This document shows, piece by piece, positions 26,855 through 35,677 of a DNA stretch of 64,000 bases. The notes under the pieces were generated by a model. That model was not told the origin of the DNA. It did not search any database and saw only the letters and a list, made by a program, of their open reading frames with translations. The DNA comes from JAGOUN01 sp040389005 (GTDB lineage Bacteria > Pseudomonadota > Gammaproteobacteria > JAGOUN01). The DNA is taken from NCBI GenBank assembly GCA_040389005.1, contig JAZKAS010000022.1:28966-92965 (forward strand), written 5' to 3'. Both the position numbers and the translations under genes were made by a program. The stretch's first letter is position 1. Every line of letters starts with the position of its first letter.

Positions 26855-29116
26855 TCATCCTGTGGGCGAAGACAGTTTTTTAGATTCTGAAAAAGATGAC
26901 TCAGTAGCAAACATCAATAGATTGGAGTTTGTGGTATAGATAGGAGTTGCTACTAATGACACATCCGATGCATCTTTCTGAATTAAAAACGTTTCTTCAA
27001 CTGCTTGAAAAAGAGAGCTGGCTTGTGTTGACAACACTTCAGCGATATTGGGGAGAAATACCTGCCATTTTTGCCAAACAACACGTGCTGACGCCGCAGG
27101 AATTTTATCTGCATGCAGCAATCGCATCCAACGAACAAAAAGATAAGACTGGCTACAATAAATTTGTTGAAGCCACATGTCGGGCCAAGCTGCATGAGCA
27201 GGAAAATTCACTAAAAAATCGACTACTTGCTTAAAAAATTCTTCAGCAATCACTTTATTTTGTTTTTCCGCCACCTCAAACTCTGCTTTAAAAATCGCCA
27301 GAACACTCACATAGAGATCCGCATATGGAAGATGTTTCTCCGGTCGGCAAGCAATAGGAAATGCCGTCAATTGCTCTTTAAAAAAAACATATGTCTGAAT
27401 GGCTACTTCAGAAAAACCCGTGAAACCCGTAATGGCGGAACAAATCTTAATCATTATCACATAAAGATGGCGCAACATATCCCATATTTTCTGCACTCTA
27501 TCCCATACTTTTTGATTCCATGCACCATTTTTTTGAATATCAGTATCCGTTAATAATTGAGTCTTCATTAAAGCATTTTTGTGAATGGCTTGAAATATTT
27601 TCATAATTTCATCCAGTTCATCTTTAGAATTTATTTCTTTAGCTGCAAAGATTTGCAACACCTTTTCATACAGACAAATCAAATGCCTTGATTCGCTCAA
27701 GGCTTTTTTAGCAAACAAGCACGCAAAACTAAAAATGAGCTGTGAAATTTCTTTATGTGCATCGCTTCCATCAAGCTCGCCATGTTTTTGCTCTAGGCAA
27801 ATTAACATTTTTTCATACTGACTCACGAATTCTTCGATGTCTTGAAACACGACAAAGTCAAGTTGAGCATTCAGCGATATCAGCAATGCAGCGAATAATC
27901 GCGTTTGTTCAAAAGATTCCAAATCAAGCACTTTGACAATCTTCAATAAAAAAGAAGACGAAGATTCTTCTATTAAAATTTTTTTTGCCCAAGCGGGTGT
28001 CGCAAATATTTCTAACAACACATGGATTAAATCATTTTTTACGCCAATTGCTTTTTCAAAAAGACTATCTGCAGCAACTGCCCCTGCATTAAAATCAAAA
28101 ATAAAATTAATAAAAATCAGCAATGTTTCAGGTGAGTGACGTAACGCTTTCAATACTTCTACCATCAACGGTATATCCATAAAAAAAACGCGATACAATA
28201 AAAGATCATACGACCCATCATCTAATTCAAAGGTTGCTCTGATAAAAGAAGGCGTTAAGAGTTGTTCTCGAAACATATTTTTCAAAAAGAAAGGTTGTCC
28301 GTTTAAGGGTTCTGCCAAGGCGACATATAATTCATCACAAATTTCTTTTGCGGTATGCTTAGTCACGAGCATATCCGCTATTTTTTCAAAATACGGCTTT
28401 AGATTAAGTAAAAACATTTCCTCACCGGCCCAAACAATATGCGTGTATTTAACACCATGTCTTGAACGTATTCGCATAAATTGACGTTCAGATAAATCTG
28501 ACAAAGTAATGTCAAACAAATTATTCGCTTTCATCCACTCGCGATATCTACTTAATATACCTTGAATAATTTTTTTTATTTTAAGACTCGTCTCGATGTA
28601 AAAATGAGAATTATTTGAATTAATCAAACATTTTTTCGATGCATAAACATTTGAAGGTGCAAGTCGTTTTAATTCTTCATATAAAACAGGATAAAGTTCT
28701 TCTTGATACAAACAAGAGCTGGCCTCAAGCAGTTGCTCGCCGAGAGATTGAGTTATTTGCTGAGATTTTTTACCTTTCGACTTTAAAGGTGCTGGAAAAA
28801 AAACCTCTACTTCTTTACACCACTGCTCAAACGCATGAAAATCTGTGAATGTTGGTTGCGTTCTACGAAACTTTAAAGAACTTCGGCTAAGAAGCGTTAG
28901 CGTTGATTCATACTCAATCTCGTCTAACGCTGATTGCGTGCTACTAGCGATCAACATGCGTTGCCGAATGCTTTCAATTTCTTCCATAGAATCAGCGATC
29001 AATAGAATCACTGCTGCCGGTTCTACATGGTCTTCAGCAGACCCAGAAAAAGGAACTGTTTTCCAGTATTTTAGCGGATCTTTTTGCTGAAGAGCCATTC
29101 TTAACGTCGATAACAT
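26855..29116 (-). CDS. orphan 753-residue protein, possible effector
   Basis: I do not recognise this protein. It has 753 residues, is predicted to be soluble and mostly helical, and has no signal peptide or clear motif. The body is rich in Leu, Phe, Ala and Lys with repeated amphipathic helices (for example LFAALLISLNAQLDFVVFQD). The C-terminus is Ser-rich and ends SSFSESKKLSSPTG, with Glu residues and hydrophobic residues a little upstream, which loosely resembles Dot/Icm translocation signals. It stands alone between the pilus operon and purA. An ATG six codons downstream is another possible start. The effector role is inference only. Confidence 0.6.
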   Translation of the reverse strand: MLSTLRMALQQKDPLKYWKTVPFSGSAEDHVEPAAVILLIADSMEEIESIRQRMLIASSTQSALDEIEYESTLTLLSRSSLKFRRTQPTFTDFHAFEQWCKEVEVFFPAPLKSKGKKSQQITQSLGEQLLEASSCLYQEELYPVLYEELKRLAPSNVYASKKCLINSNNSHFYIETSLKIKKIIQGILSRYREWMKANNLFDITLSDLSERQFMRIRSRHGVKYTHIVWAGEEMFLLNLKPYFEKIADMLVTKHTAKEICDELYVALAEPLNGQPFFLKNMFREQLLTPSFIRATFELDDGSYDLLLYRVFFMDIPLMVEVLKALRHSPETLLIFINFIFDFNAGAVAADSLFEKAIGVKNDLIHVLLEIFATPAWAKKILIEESSSSFLLKIVKVLDLESFEQTRLFAALLISLNAQLDFVVFQDIEEFVSQYEKMLICLEQKHGELDGSDAHKEISQLIFSFACLFAKKALSESRHLICLYEKVLQIFAAKEINSKDELDEIMKIFQAIHKNALMKTQLLTDTDIQKNGAWNQKVWDRVQKIWDMLRHLYVIMIKICSAITGFTGFSEVAIQTYVFFKEQLTAFPIACRPEKHLPYADLYVSVLAIFKAEFEVAEKQNKVIAEEFFKQVVDFLVNFPAHAAWPDMWLQQIYCSQSYLFVRWMRLLHADKIPAASARVVWQKWQVFLPNIAEVLSTQASSLFQAVEETFLIQKDASDVSLVATPIYTTNSNLLMFATESSFSESKKLSSPTG

Positions 29117-29188
29117 CGCTACACATTTTTTTTGTATTATTATGAGCCAGCAGTCTAACAGCAGAGTCTTAAAACAATCTGAAATGCA

Positions 29189-30481
29189 CTAACCAGAGAT
29201 GCGTATTGTACTATCTCTCTCAGGACCCACAGAAAAAATACTAATCGGCAAACCCACTAATACTTCGATACGGGCTAAATAATTTCTCGCTTCAATCGGT
29301 AAGTCAGTGAGAGATCGCGCATTGGCAGTACTGGCTTTCCAACCGGGCCAAACTTCATACACCGGCTCGCACTCTGCTAAAACAGCCGAATCCATTGGAA
29401 ATGACTGCGCTGTCAACACTGTGTTTTTATAACGATAGCCCGTGCAGATTTTTATTTCTGAAAAAGTATCTAACACATCTAATTTGGTAATACATAAACT
29501 ACTTAAACTACTTAACATCGCTGAGCGCTGTAACGCGACGGCATCAAACCAACCACAACGTCGTGGACGCCCTGTCACGGAACCAAATTCATGGCCAATT
29601 TCTGCCAGCTTCGCACCTACCTCATCGAATAATTCTGTCACAAACGGGCCTGCACCTACGCGCGTCACATAAGCTTTTGCCACACCCAACACTTCATCAA
29701 AACAGCGCACGCCGACACCCGTGCCTGTTGAGGCCGCACCCGCGGTGGTATTCGAGGAAGTCACAAACGGATAGGTGCCATGATCAACATCTAATAATGC
29801 CCCCTGTGCGCCTTCAAAGAGAATATTTTTACCAACTTTAGCAATAGCATTCAGTTCATAGGCAACATCCACCATCATTTCGCGAACAAAATCTGCAAAC
29901 GCAAACACTTCTTCTAATGTTTGCTCAACAGACACTTCGTCACATAGATAATAGTGTTTTAATTGAAAATTGTGATATTCCAACAATTCTGTGACTTGGG
30001 CAGTAACTTTTTCTTTTGATTGCAACAAATCGCCGACACGAATCGCCCGTCTTGCCACTTTATCTTCATACGCCGGACCAATGCCGCGACCAGTTGTGCC
30101 GATGGCATTAACCCCGCGCTTTTTTTCACGCGCTTGATCCAGCGCAATATGAGACGCCAGAATCAATGGACAAGCAAAACTAATGCCCAGGCGTGATTTC
30201 ACTTCAATACCACGCACCACCAATTCACCAACCTCTTGTTGCAACGCCCGAGGAGAAATCACCACACCATTGCCCAAAAAGCATTTGACGTGTGGATGCA
30301 AAATGCCGGAAGGAATCAAGCGCAACACGGTTTTGACGCCATTGACCCACAAAGTATGTCCTGCATTATGGCCGCCTTGAAAACGCACCACCGCAGCGAC
30401 ATCGTCTGTCAACCAATCGATGATCTTGCCTTTGCCTTCATCGCCCCATTGTGCACCGAGAATAATGACGTTTTTTGCCAT
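29189..30481 (-). CDS. purA: adenylosuccinate synthetase
   Basis: Catalyses the GTP-dependent condensation of IMP and aspartate to adenylosuccinate in AMP synthesis. The 430-residue length is standard. It has the N-terminal phosphate loop GAQWGDEGKGK, the catalytic aspartate and histidine of GDEGKGK and GGHNAGHT, the signature FEGAQGALLDVDHGTYPFVTSSNT, and GVGVRCFDEVLGVAKAYVTRVG. The C-terminal GTP-binding part ends with VGPERDSTIRISG. It starts at ATG 30481; a decayed ATPase gene lies upstream in the same orientation. Confidence 0.97.
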   Translation of the reverse strand: MAKNVIILGAQWGDEGKGKIIDWLTDDVAAVVRFQGGHNAGHTLWVNGVKTVLRLIPSGILHPHVKCFLGNGVVISPRALQQEVGELVVRGIEVKSRLGISFACPLILASHIALDQAREKKRGVNAIGTTGRGIGPAYEDKVARRAIRVGDLLQSKEKVTAQVTELLEYHNFQLKHYYLCDEVSVEQTLEEVFAFADFVREMMVDVAYELNAIAKVGKNILFEGAQGALLDVDHGTYPFVTSSNTTAGAASTGTGVGVRCFDEVLGVAKAYVTRVGAGPFVTELFDEVGAKLAEIGHEFGSVTGRPRRCGWFDAVALQRSAMLSSLSSLCITKLDVLDTFSEIKICTGYRYKNTVLTAQSFPMDSAVLAECEPVYEVWPGWKASTANARSLTDLPIEARNYLARIEVLVGLPISIFSVGPERDSTIRISG

Positions 30482-30523
30482 AGCTATAATCTACTTTTAT
30501 CCAAAATTACTAAGACGCGCATT

Positions 30524-30552
30524 GTCCCGCGAGTAAAGATTTAATACAAGTG
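30524..30552 (+). repeat. direct repeat, left copy
   Basis: Twenty-three bases at 30530-30552 (cgagtaaagatttaatacaa then gtg) are repeated exactly at 31159-31181. Extending the comparison to 29 bases gives two mismatches. The two copies bracket the ATPase remnant, as if that stretch had been inserted or duplicated between purA and the glycosyltransferase gene. Confidence 0.9.
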
Positions 30553-30604
30553 CTTGATGGATACTTTTCTATTGGCAATGTTTACATTAGCCCCTATCAC
30601 CTTC

Positions 30605-31072
30605 TCACGGTCTAAATAAGTCTTCCAACACCACGATCTTAGATATCAGCGCACGGCCATATGTGTTTTGCGTTAATCCATGTGCACTGATTAATACTAG
30701 AAAAATTTGTTTTTTCGTATCGGTTTTCTTTTTAAATACCTCAACTTTTCTTTTTAGCACCTCTGCATAAGCTTTACTGATTACAAATTCAGTTTCAGTA
30801 TATTTAATTTCGCAAAGAGAAATTGCATCATCCTGACGGTCAAAAAGCAAATCAATCTGCGCACCTTGTTCTTCTACATCTGTTTTTGGAATATATTTCC
30901 AAGGAGAAGATAAACTATCAGCATTGATTTTTAACGCCTTACGAATAGCAGATAAGTGCTTATGACAAAGATTTTCAAAAGCATAACCAAGCCAATTATA
31001 ATATTCTGGCGCATGAATTATTCCTTGCCAGATTTTTAGTACTGACAACCAAAATAGGTAAGATTGGGACAC
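30605..31072 (-). pseudogene. C-terminal remnant of a DUF234-type AAA ATPase
   Basis: A 155-codon frame beginning at a GTG inside an inverted repeat. It encodes only the C-terminal part of an ATPase with a PD-(D/E)XK nuclease-like domain: YLFWLSVLKIWQG, GYAFENLCHKHL with the conserved Glu, GAQIDLLFDRQ with the Asp, and LCEIKYTE with the ExK. Complete proteins of this family exceed 400 residues and carry an N-terminal P-loop ATPase, which is absent here, so the gene looks internally deleted. It is flanked by direct repeats at 30524-30552 and 31153-31181. It could still make a small nuclease-like protein. Confidence 0.7.
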
Positions 31073-31102
31073 TTATAAGCATACTAATAAGTGTCCCAAT
31101 CT
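31061..31102. repeat. perfect 16-base inverted repeat at the remnant's start
   Basis: Arms AGATTGGGACACTTAT (31061-31076) and its exact complement (31087-31102) enclose a 10-base loop. The GTG start of the ATPase remnant lies within the left arm. A similar dyad covers the start codon of the complete ATPase gene at 57601-57643. This may be an operator for self-regulation or the end of a mobile ATPase cassette. Confidence 0.85.
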
Positions 31103-31152
31103 TTCGATTTTAGCAGTAATCATGATAGAATCTAGGCTAAATGAGGCTCACG

Positions 31153-31181
31153 GCCCCACGAGTAAAGATTTAATACAAGTG
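31153..31181 (+). repeat. direct repeat, right copy
   Basis: Right copy of the 23-base exact (29-base imperfect) direct repeat also found at 30524-30552. It ends 15 bases before the glycosyltransferase start codon, so it may contain part of that gene's promoter (TTTAATAC resembles a -10 region). Confidence 0.9.
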
Positions 31182-31196
31182 ACGACTGAGGATTTC

Positions 31197-32423
31197 ATGA
31201 AAATTATCTACAATCTCGACTGCATTCGCGCGCCCATGACCGGCGTGGCGTATTATACGCAAAACATGGTTTTAGCAATGATTCGCAGCTATTCTGATCA
31301 AAAAATTGGCCCTGAATTAGAGATCAGCTCTTTTCGTCATAACAAGCTACTTTCTAAACAAGAAACATTAGATCTTTGCTCGCACTTTACAGCGGCCCCT
31401 AAAAAAAATTCTCCGAGAAAAACTTGGTTAACGGCCAAACTCATTGAGAGTATTAATCGCTTTGCGTTTGCACGTTCGCTGATTCAATGGCAAAAAAGTA
31501 TGCGTCACCGTTTGACATTAAAACACAGTATTGACGGTGCCATTTATCATGAACCTAATTTTGTTTTTCTGCCACATAACGGGCCAAAAGTTCTCACTGT
31601 GCATGACATTTCTATGTTTTCTTGTCCCGAATTTCTGCCCAAAGGCCGCGCGAAATTTTTACAAAAACACATGCGACGCGGTATGCAAGAAGCCGATGCG
31701 CTGATTGTTTCATGCCAGTTTATTAAAGATGAAATCATGCAGCTCTTAAAAATTCCTGAAAGTAAAATTTATATCGCTTCACCTGGCGCCCAAGAAAATT
31801 TCAAACCAAGACCAGAAGATGAAGTCAAAACATCACTTGAAAAATTTTCTTTAAGCTATAAACAATTTTTGCTTTGCGTAGCCACGCTCGAGCCACGAAA
31901 AAATCTGCTACGCTTAATCAAAGCGTATCAAACACTTCCCGACGAAATACAAAAAAAATTTCCTTTGGTTTTGGTCGGTAATAAAGGATGGTTATACGAA
32001 GAATTATTAAAATTAATTAATGAACCGCAACATCCCAATGTTGTCTTATTACGCTATGTCGATGAACAAGTGCTATTTCATCTTTATTCAGCGGCCAAAG
32101 CGTTTATCTATCCCTCACTTTACGAAGGATTTGGCCTGCCTGTCTTAGAAGCGATGCAATCCGGTTTACCGGTGATCAGCTCGAATGTCAGCAGCCTTCC
32201 TGAAGTCTGCGGAAATGCAGGCATACTGGTTGATCCGCTCGATGTATCAGCGATGACTGCCGCGATGCAACAATTACTCACGGCCGATGCTCAGACTTAC
32301 GCGGATTATGTAAAACACTCAATTGCTCAAGCAAAAAAATTCTCGTGGAATAATTTTGCTGAACAATTATTCGAAGCCTATAAACCCATTAATCTCAAAT
32401 CAGACACCCATAAATCGCTTTAA
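31197..32423 (+). CDS. GT4-family glycosyltransferase
   Basis: A retaining, nucleotide-sugar-dependent glycosyltransferase of the GT-B fold, probably acting in the cytoplasm on a lipid-linked glycan. ATG 31197 (MKIIYNLDCIRAPMTGVAYY) is preceded by TGAGGA; the frame is open 25 codons further but without a good start. The 408-residue protein has an N-terminal acceptor domain containing the glycine-rich segment after MTG. Its C-terminal donor-binding domain includes VATLEPRKNLLRLIKAY and IYPSLYEGFGLPVLEAMQSG, with the EX7E motif. It resembles the neighbouring minus-strand glycosyltransferase and converges on it with a 29-base overlap. Confidence 0.88.
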   Translation: MKIIYNLDCIRAPMTGVAYYTQNMVLAMIRSYSDQKIGPELEISSFRHNKLLSKQETLDLCSHFTAAPKKNSPRKTWLTAKLIESINRFAFARSLIQWQKSMRHRLTLKHSIDGAIYHEPNFVFLPHNGPKVLTVHDISMFSCPEFLPKGRAKFLQKHMRRGMQEADALIVSCQFIKDEIMQLLKIPESKIYIASPGAQENFKPRPEDEVKTSLEKFSLSYKQFLLCVATLEPRKNLLRLIKAYQTLPDEIQKKFPLVLVGNKGWLYEELLKLINEPQHPNVVLLRYVDEQVLFHLYSAAKAFIYPSLYEGFGLPVLEAMQSGLPVISSNVSSLPEVCGNAGILVDPLDVSAMTAAMQQLLTADAQTYADYVKHSIAQAKKFSWNNFAEQLFEAYKPINLKSDTHKSL

Positions 32424-33759
32424 GGCGCGCAGAATAAGCATCGCCACTAAAATAATTGGCGCGCTCTTTACCTTTTGCAGAAAGTGAAGCGCATAATGCA
32501 TCATCTTTTGATAATCGATCAATGGCTGCTGCAATTTCACCGACATTATAAGGATCAACCAAATAAGCAGCGTCGCCTGCAATTTCTGGAAGACTACTGA
32601 CATGCGAGGTAATCACTGGCAAGCCCACAGACATCGCTTCCATCACCGGCAAACCAAATCCTTCAAATAGTGAAGGAAAAACCAATGCTCGTGCGTTACG
32701 CATTAACGTATTAAGAGAATCATTGGAGACATATTTCAAATAAATAATTTTTTCAGGGTGTTGTCTCAATAACACCTGCTCTTTCTCAGATTGCCACGCC
32801 AAAGGACCTACAACCACCAATTTTTGCTCTACGTTGGCACTCAAATAACCTTCTAATAATCGCACTACATTTTTTTTCGGTTCAATAGCCCCCACAAATA
32901 GAAAATAATTTTTTGCAGACAAACCAAATTGCGTTTGTAATTGATTCTTTGAAAATTTTTCACGATCTAATGTCCACGCATCGGATAAAGACACATCTTG
33001 ATAAGTATTGGTAATTTTATCTTCAGAAACAGGAAGATAGGCCAAAATATCATTACGGGAAAATTCTGAAACCGTAATTAATTTACTGGCAGCTTTAATA
33101 ATGCGTAATAACATGTCATGAAAAAACTTTTTATTATCTTGCGTGGTATACGGCAATCGCAGTGGAATAATATCATGTATCGTATAATAATTTTTAGCGC
33201 CCACTACGCGCGCAGGAATGGGGCATGTCCAATGCATGATATCCGGTGTCGGATTTAGTTTTATGGGCAGCAGCCGTCCAAAAATTAAAAAATAACATTG
33301 CGCTAATCGATACAAGCCCCAACTATTATACAGGGTATCAAATATGGGCAATCGAGCTTTCATCTCAGTATGTTCGACCACACCTGGAAACAAATGTTCT
33401 TTTGCCGAAGGCGGTTTAATAAAATAAAAAATACTTTTGAAAAAATAAAAAGGAATGCGTATATAATGAATCAAGCTTTTACGAGGCTTAGTAGCCTTGC
33501 CTGACGTCGTATCCACTGCTCTATAAAGTGGATTGCGCTCTTTTTCCGAAGGCTTATTAATTGCTTCATAAAAAGTTGCCTCATACAATAATTCAGGTGC
33601 TTTTTCATTCAATCGTTTATCGAATAGCACACTGACTTTAAAACCTGCTTGATGCAATTGATTACCCAAGTTGCGTGCGTAAGTTGCTATTCCCGTTCCT
33701 TTTTTTAAAGACAAATTTAATCCATCGATACAAACATGTAACTTCTTACTCACAATCAT
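32395..33759 (-). CDS. GT4-family glycosyltransferase (second)
   Basis: A 454-residue GT-B glycosyltransferase. It begins KKLHVCIDGLNLSLKKGTGIATYARNLGNQL, a donor/acceptor loop with the glycine motif, and contains FVGAIEPKKNVVRLLEGY and ALVFPSLFEGFGLPVMEAMS (EX7E motif) in the C-terminal domain. About 80 extra residues lie between the first strand and the acceptor region compared with its plus-strand neighbour. It converges on that neighbour with a 29-base overlap of coding ends. Sugar specificity is not readable from sequence; its place suggests surface-glycan assembly. Confidence 0.88.
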   Translation of the reverse strand: MIVSKKLHVCIDGLNLSLKKGTGIATYARNLGNQLHQAGFKVSVLFDKRLNEKAPELLYEATFYEAINKPSEKERNPLYRAVDTTSGKATKPRKSLIHYIRIPFYFFKSIFYFIKPPSAKEHLFPGVVEHTEMKARLPIFDTLYNSWGLYRLAQCYFLIFGRLLPIKLNPTPDIMHWTCPIPARVVGAKNYYTIHDIIPLRLPYTTQDNKKFFHDMLLRIIKAASKLITVSEFSRNDILAYLPVSEDKITNTYQDVSLSDAWTLDREKFSKNQLQTQFGLSAKNYFLFVGAIEPKKNVVRLLEGYLSANVEQKLVVVGPLAWQSEKEQVLLRQHPEKIIYLKYVSNDSLNTLMRNARALVFPSLFEGFGLPVMEAMSVGLPVITSHVSSLPEIAGDAAYLVDPYNVGEIAAAIDRLSKDDALCASLSAKGKERANYFSGDAYSARLKAIYGCLI

Positions 33760-33842
33760 TCCTCATATTTAAGAACGAGCATTATAGGATAAAACATCGC
33801 TCAACCATAGAATATAGTGTTATTTTTAAGTAGAATAAGGGA

Positions 33843-34682
33843 TTGTTAAAAAAGCTCAAAAACTACACAATGAAATCTTGCCTGACTGCATTCTTTGGTC
33901 AACATATGATCGTGCACACCCATCTTGAAAAATGTGGCGGCAGCACCTTGTTACACTACCTAACCCTCTTGATAGGCAAAGAACACACACTTGATTTACG
34001 GCCATTTTTAGGCAAAAAAAGCGCGCAAGGATACCGAAAGATTCAAAACAAGAAACATAGCATCAGATTGCTTTCAGGTCATTTTCGATACAATTCAGGA
34101 TGGGCAAAGCTAGTTCCCAATCAACACTGGTTGAGTAAAATTATTTCTCCGCTCATCGCCCCCTCTTGCAGAAAACATGCACTGCATATCGCTTCAGTGC
34201 GACACCCTATTGATCGCCTGGATTCTCTGTTTCGTTATTTAAAAACCAGGCCACGACATTATTTATATAATCATCACATTATCAAGAATGACTTTGATGG
34301 CTTTATTCAATCACTCATTACAAGCAACAATCAATTAGTCAATAACGGCATGTGCGCACAACTTGCAAAATGCACCCCAGGAGCCAATATTTTAGACAAA
34401 GCAAAAAAATCTTTTGACCAGCACTATCTCGCCATGGTGCCTTTTGACAAAACCCATGAACTTGCAAATATGCTGGCAGATGTTTTTCAACTACCTCTTG
34501 TGAAAGAAAAAATAATCAACAAAAGTGAACCTACTGCGAAAGTTATTCCCAGCACCGCCACTTTGTTACTGCTAGAAAAAAAATGTGCTGATGATATTCA
34601 ATTTTACAATTATGTAGTGAATCAATACCCTACAAAATTATTAGAGGCCAAACAGTATTTACAGCAACTCATAGCCAAATGA
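33843..34682 (+). CDS. sulfotransferase family protein (Sulfotransfer_2 type)
   Basis: A probable PAPS-dependent carbohydrate sulfotransferase of 279 residues. The 5'-phosphosulfate-binding loop appears as VHTHLEKCGGSTLLHYL near residues 24-40, the pattern HxxK.GG[ST]S seen in heparan-2-O-sulfotransferase-like enzymes. The 3'-phosphate site appears as IASVRHPIDRLDSLFRYL near residue 120. The frame opens at TTG 33843 directly after AAGGGA; ATG 33870 (MKSCLTAFFGQ) is an equally possible start. There is no membrane anchor. It converges with the next gene with 24 bases of overlap and lies in the glycan locus together with PAPS-making genes. Confidence 0.75.
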   Translation: MLKKLKNYTMKSCLTAFFGQHMIVHTHLEKCGGSTLLHYLTLLIGKEHTLDLRPFLGKKSAQGYRKIQNKKHSIRLLSGHFRYNSGWAKLVPNQHWLSKIISPLIAPSCRKHALHIASVRHPIDRLDSLFRYLKTRPRHYLYNHHIIKNDFDGFIQSLITSNNQLVNNGMCAQLAKCTPGANILDKAKKSFDQHYLAMVPFDKTHELANMLADVFQLPLVKEKIINKSEPTAKVIPSTATLLLLEKKCADDIQFYNYVVNQYPTKLLEAKQYLQQLIAK

Positions 34683-35513
34683 TTTCATAACCAATGGATC
34701 TAATTGTGATGATATCCATTTGATTTCTTTTTTATTTAAACGTTCCCGCCAACATTCGTTTAAATAATAGTCCTTATAATATTGATGATTCTTTGCATTG
34801 TTTTCTTTATCTTCATTTTTAGCGGATCGGTCGAGATTGTTAAAATGACTCATTTTGCACCCAAGACGATCCGTAATTTTCCTTAACGTCGCTTCAGGAA
34901 AAGCAAGCAGCTCTTCATACGTTAACAACAATACATTGTAATGCTCGGCTAAAGCCAGATACGCTTTATTTTTTTCATTCCAAAGTTGCACAGGATTGTT
35001 ACTGGCCTGTGTAACCTCACCTTGACATTCGGAAAACCATGTATTGCGTATAAAATCATAAAAAGTCAACTTAACATATTCACACCACTGTGGAAATCGA
35101 CAACGTAATAACAAACCCGGCCTACCTAATCGTCGAGTAATTCCAAGAAAAAGCTTCTCTATCCATTTTTGAAAAACAGGCACGCCTGCAGCCTTTCTCG
35201 CAATGACTTGGGTGCGCACTTCCAAAGGACAATAAGGTCGTTTATGTAATGATAAAAGCCAAGAGTATGGATTTTTAGTCAAAGTAACAATCAGAACAGC
35301 CCCTCGCCCCACACCTTTTGCTTGTAAATATTCAGCGCTGGCCAAACGATGCTTCCAGCCGAGCTCGCCAGTTTTGTCTAAATCTACAGATGAATTTGCA
35401 GACGAAATTAAATAAGCGCTGCCGTTACGCTTAACAATAGGGATATTATTTTCTATGAGCTGCATCAAATAATTTGTGCCCGTATTTCGTTCACCGTAAA
35501 TTTTAATTATCAT
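34659..35513 (-). CDS. sulfotransferase-like P-loop protein
   Basis: A 284-residue protein beginning MIIKIYGERNTGTNYLMQLI, a phosphosulfate-binding-type P-loop, followed by GWKHRLAS and VTLTKNPYSWLLSLHKRPY, which matches the family's 3'-phosphate-binding RxPxxxxxS pattern with Lys in place of Arg. The C-terminal half is rich in Trp, Tyr and Asn. The fold assignment rests on these two motifs only. A sulfotransferase role fits the locus but is not proven; a nucleotide-binding kinase-like protein is the alternative. Confidence 0.65.
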   Translation of the reverse strand: MIIKIYGERNTGTNYLMQLIENNIPIVKRNGSAYLISSANSSVDLDKTGELGWKHRLASAEYLQAKGVGRGAVLIVTLTKNPYSWLLSLHKRPYCPLEVRTQVIARKAAGVPVFQKWIEKLFLGITRRLGRPGLLLRCRFPQWCEYVKLTFYDFIRNTWFSECQGEVTQASNNPVQLWNEKNKAYLALAEHYNVLLLTYEELLAFPEATLRKITDRLGCKMSHFNNLDRSAKNEDKENNAKNHQYYKDYYLNECWRERLNKKEIKWISSQLDPLVMKSFGYELL

Positions 35514-35677
35514 AAAATGTAGACAAGAAAAAAAAGTGCTGTACTCTATAACAATTCATACTAAGTTTAAATAACATTTTTAATGTATCATTATGCTTTA
35601 TACTTTACTTTCTAAAATATTGTCGCATCTGCGTCCTAAAAAAAAATAATTTTTGCGCGATATTTGATCATATTTAC

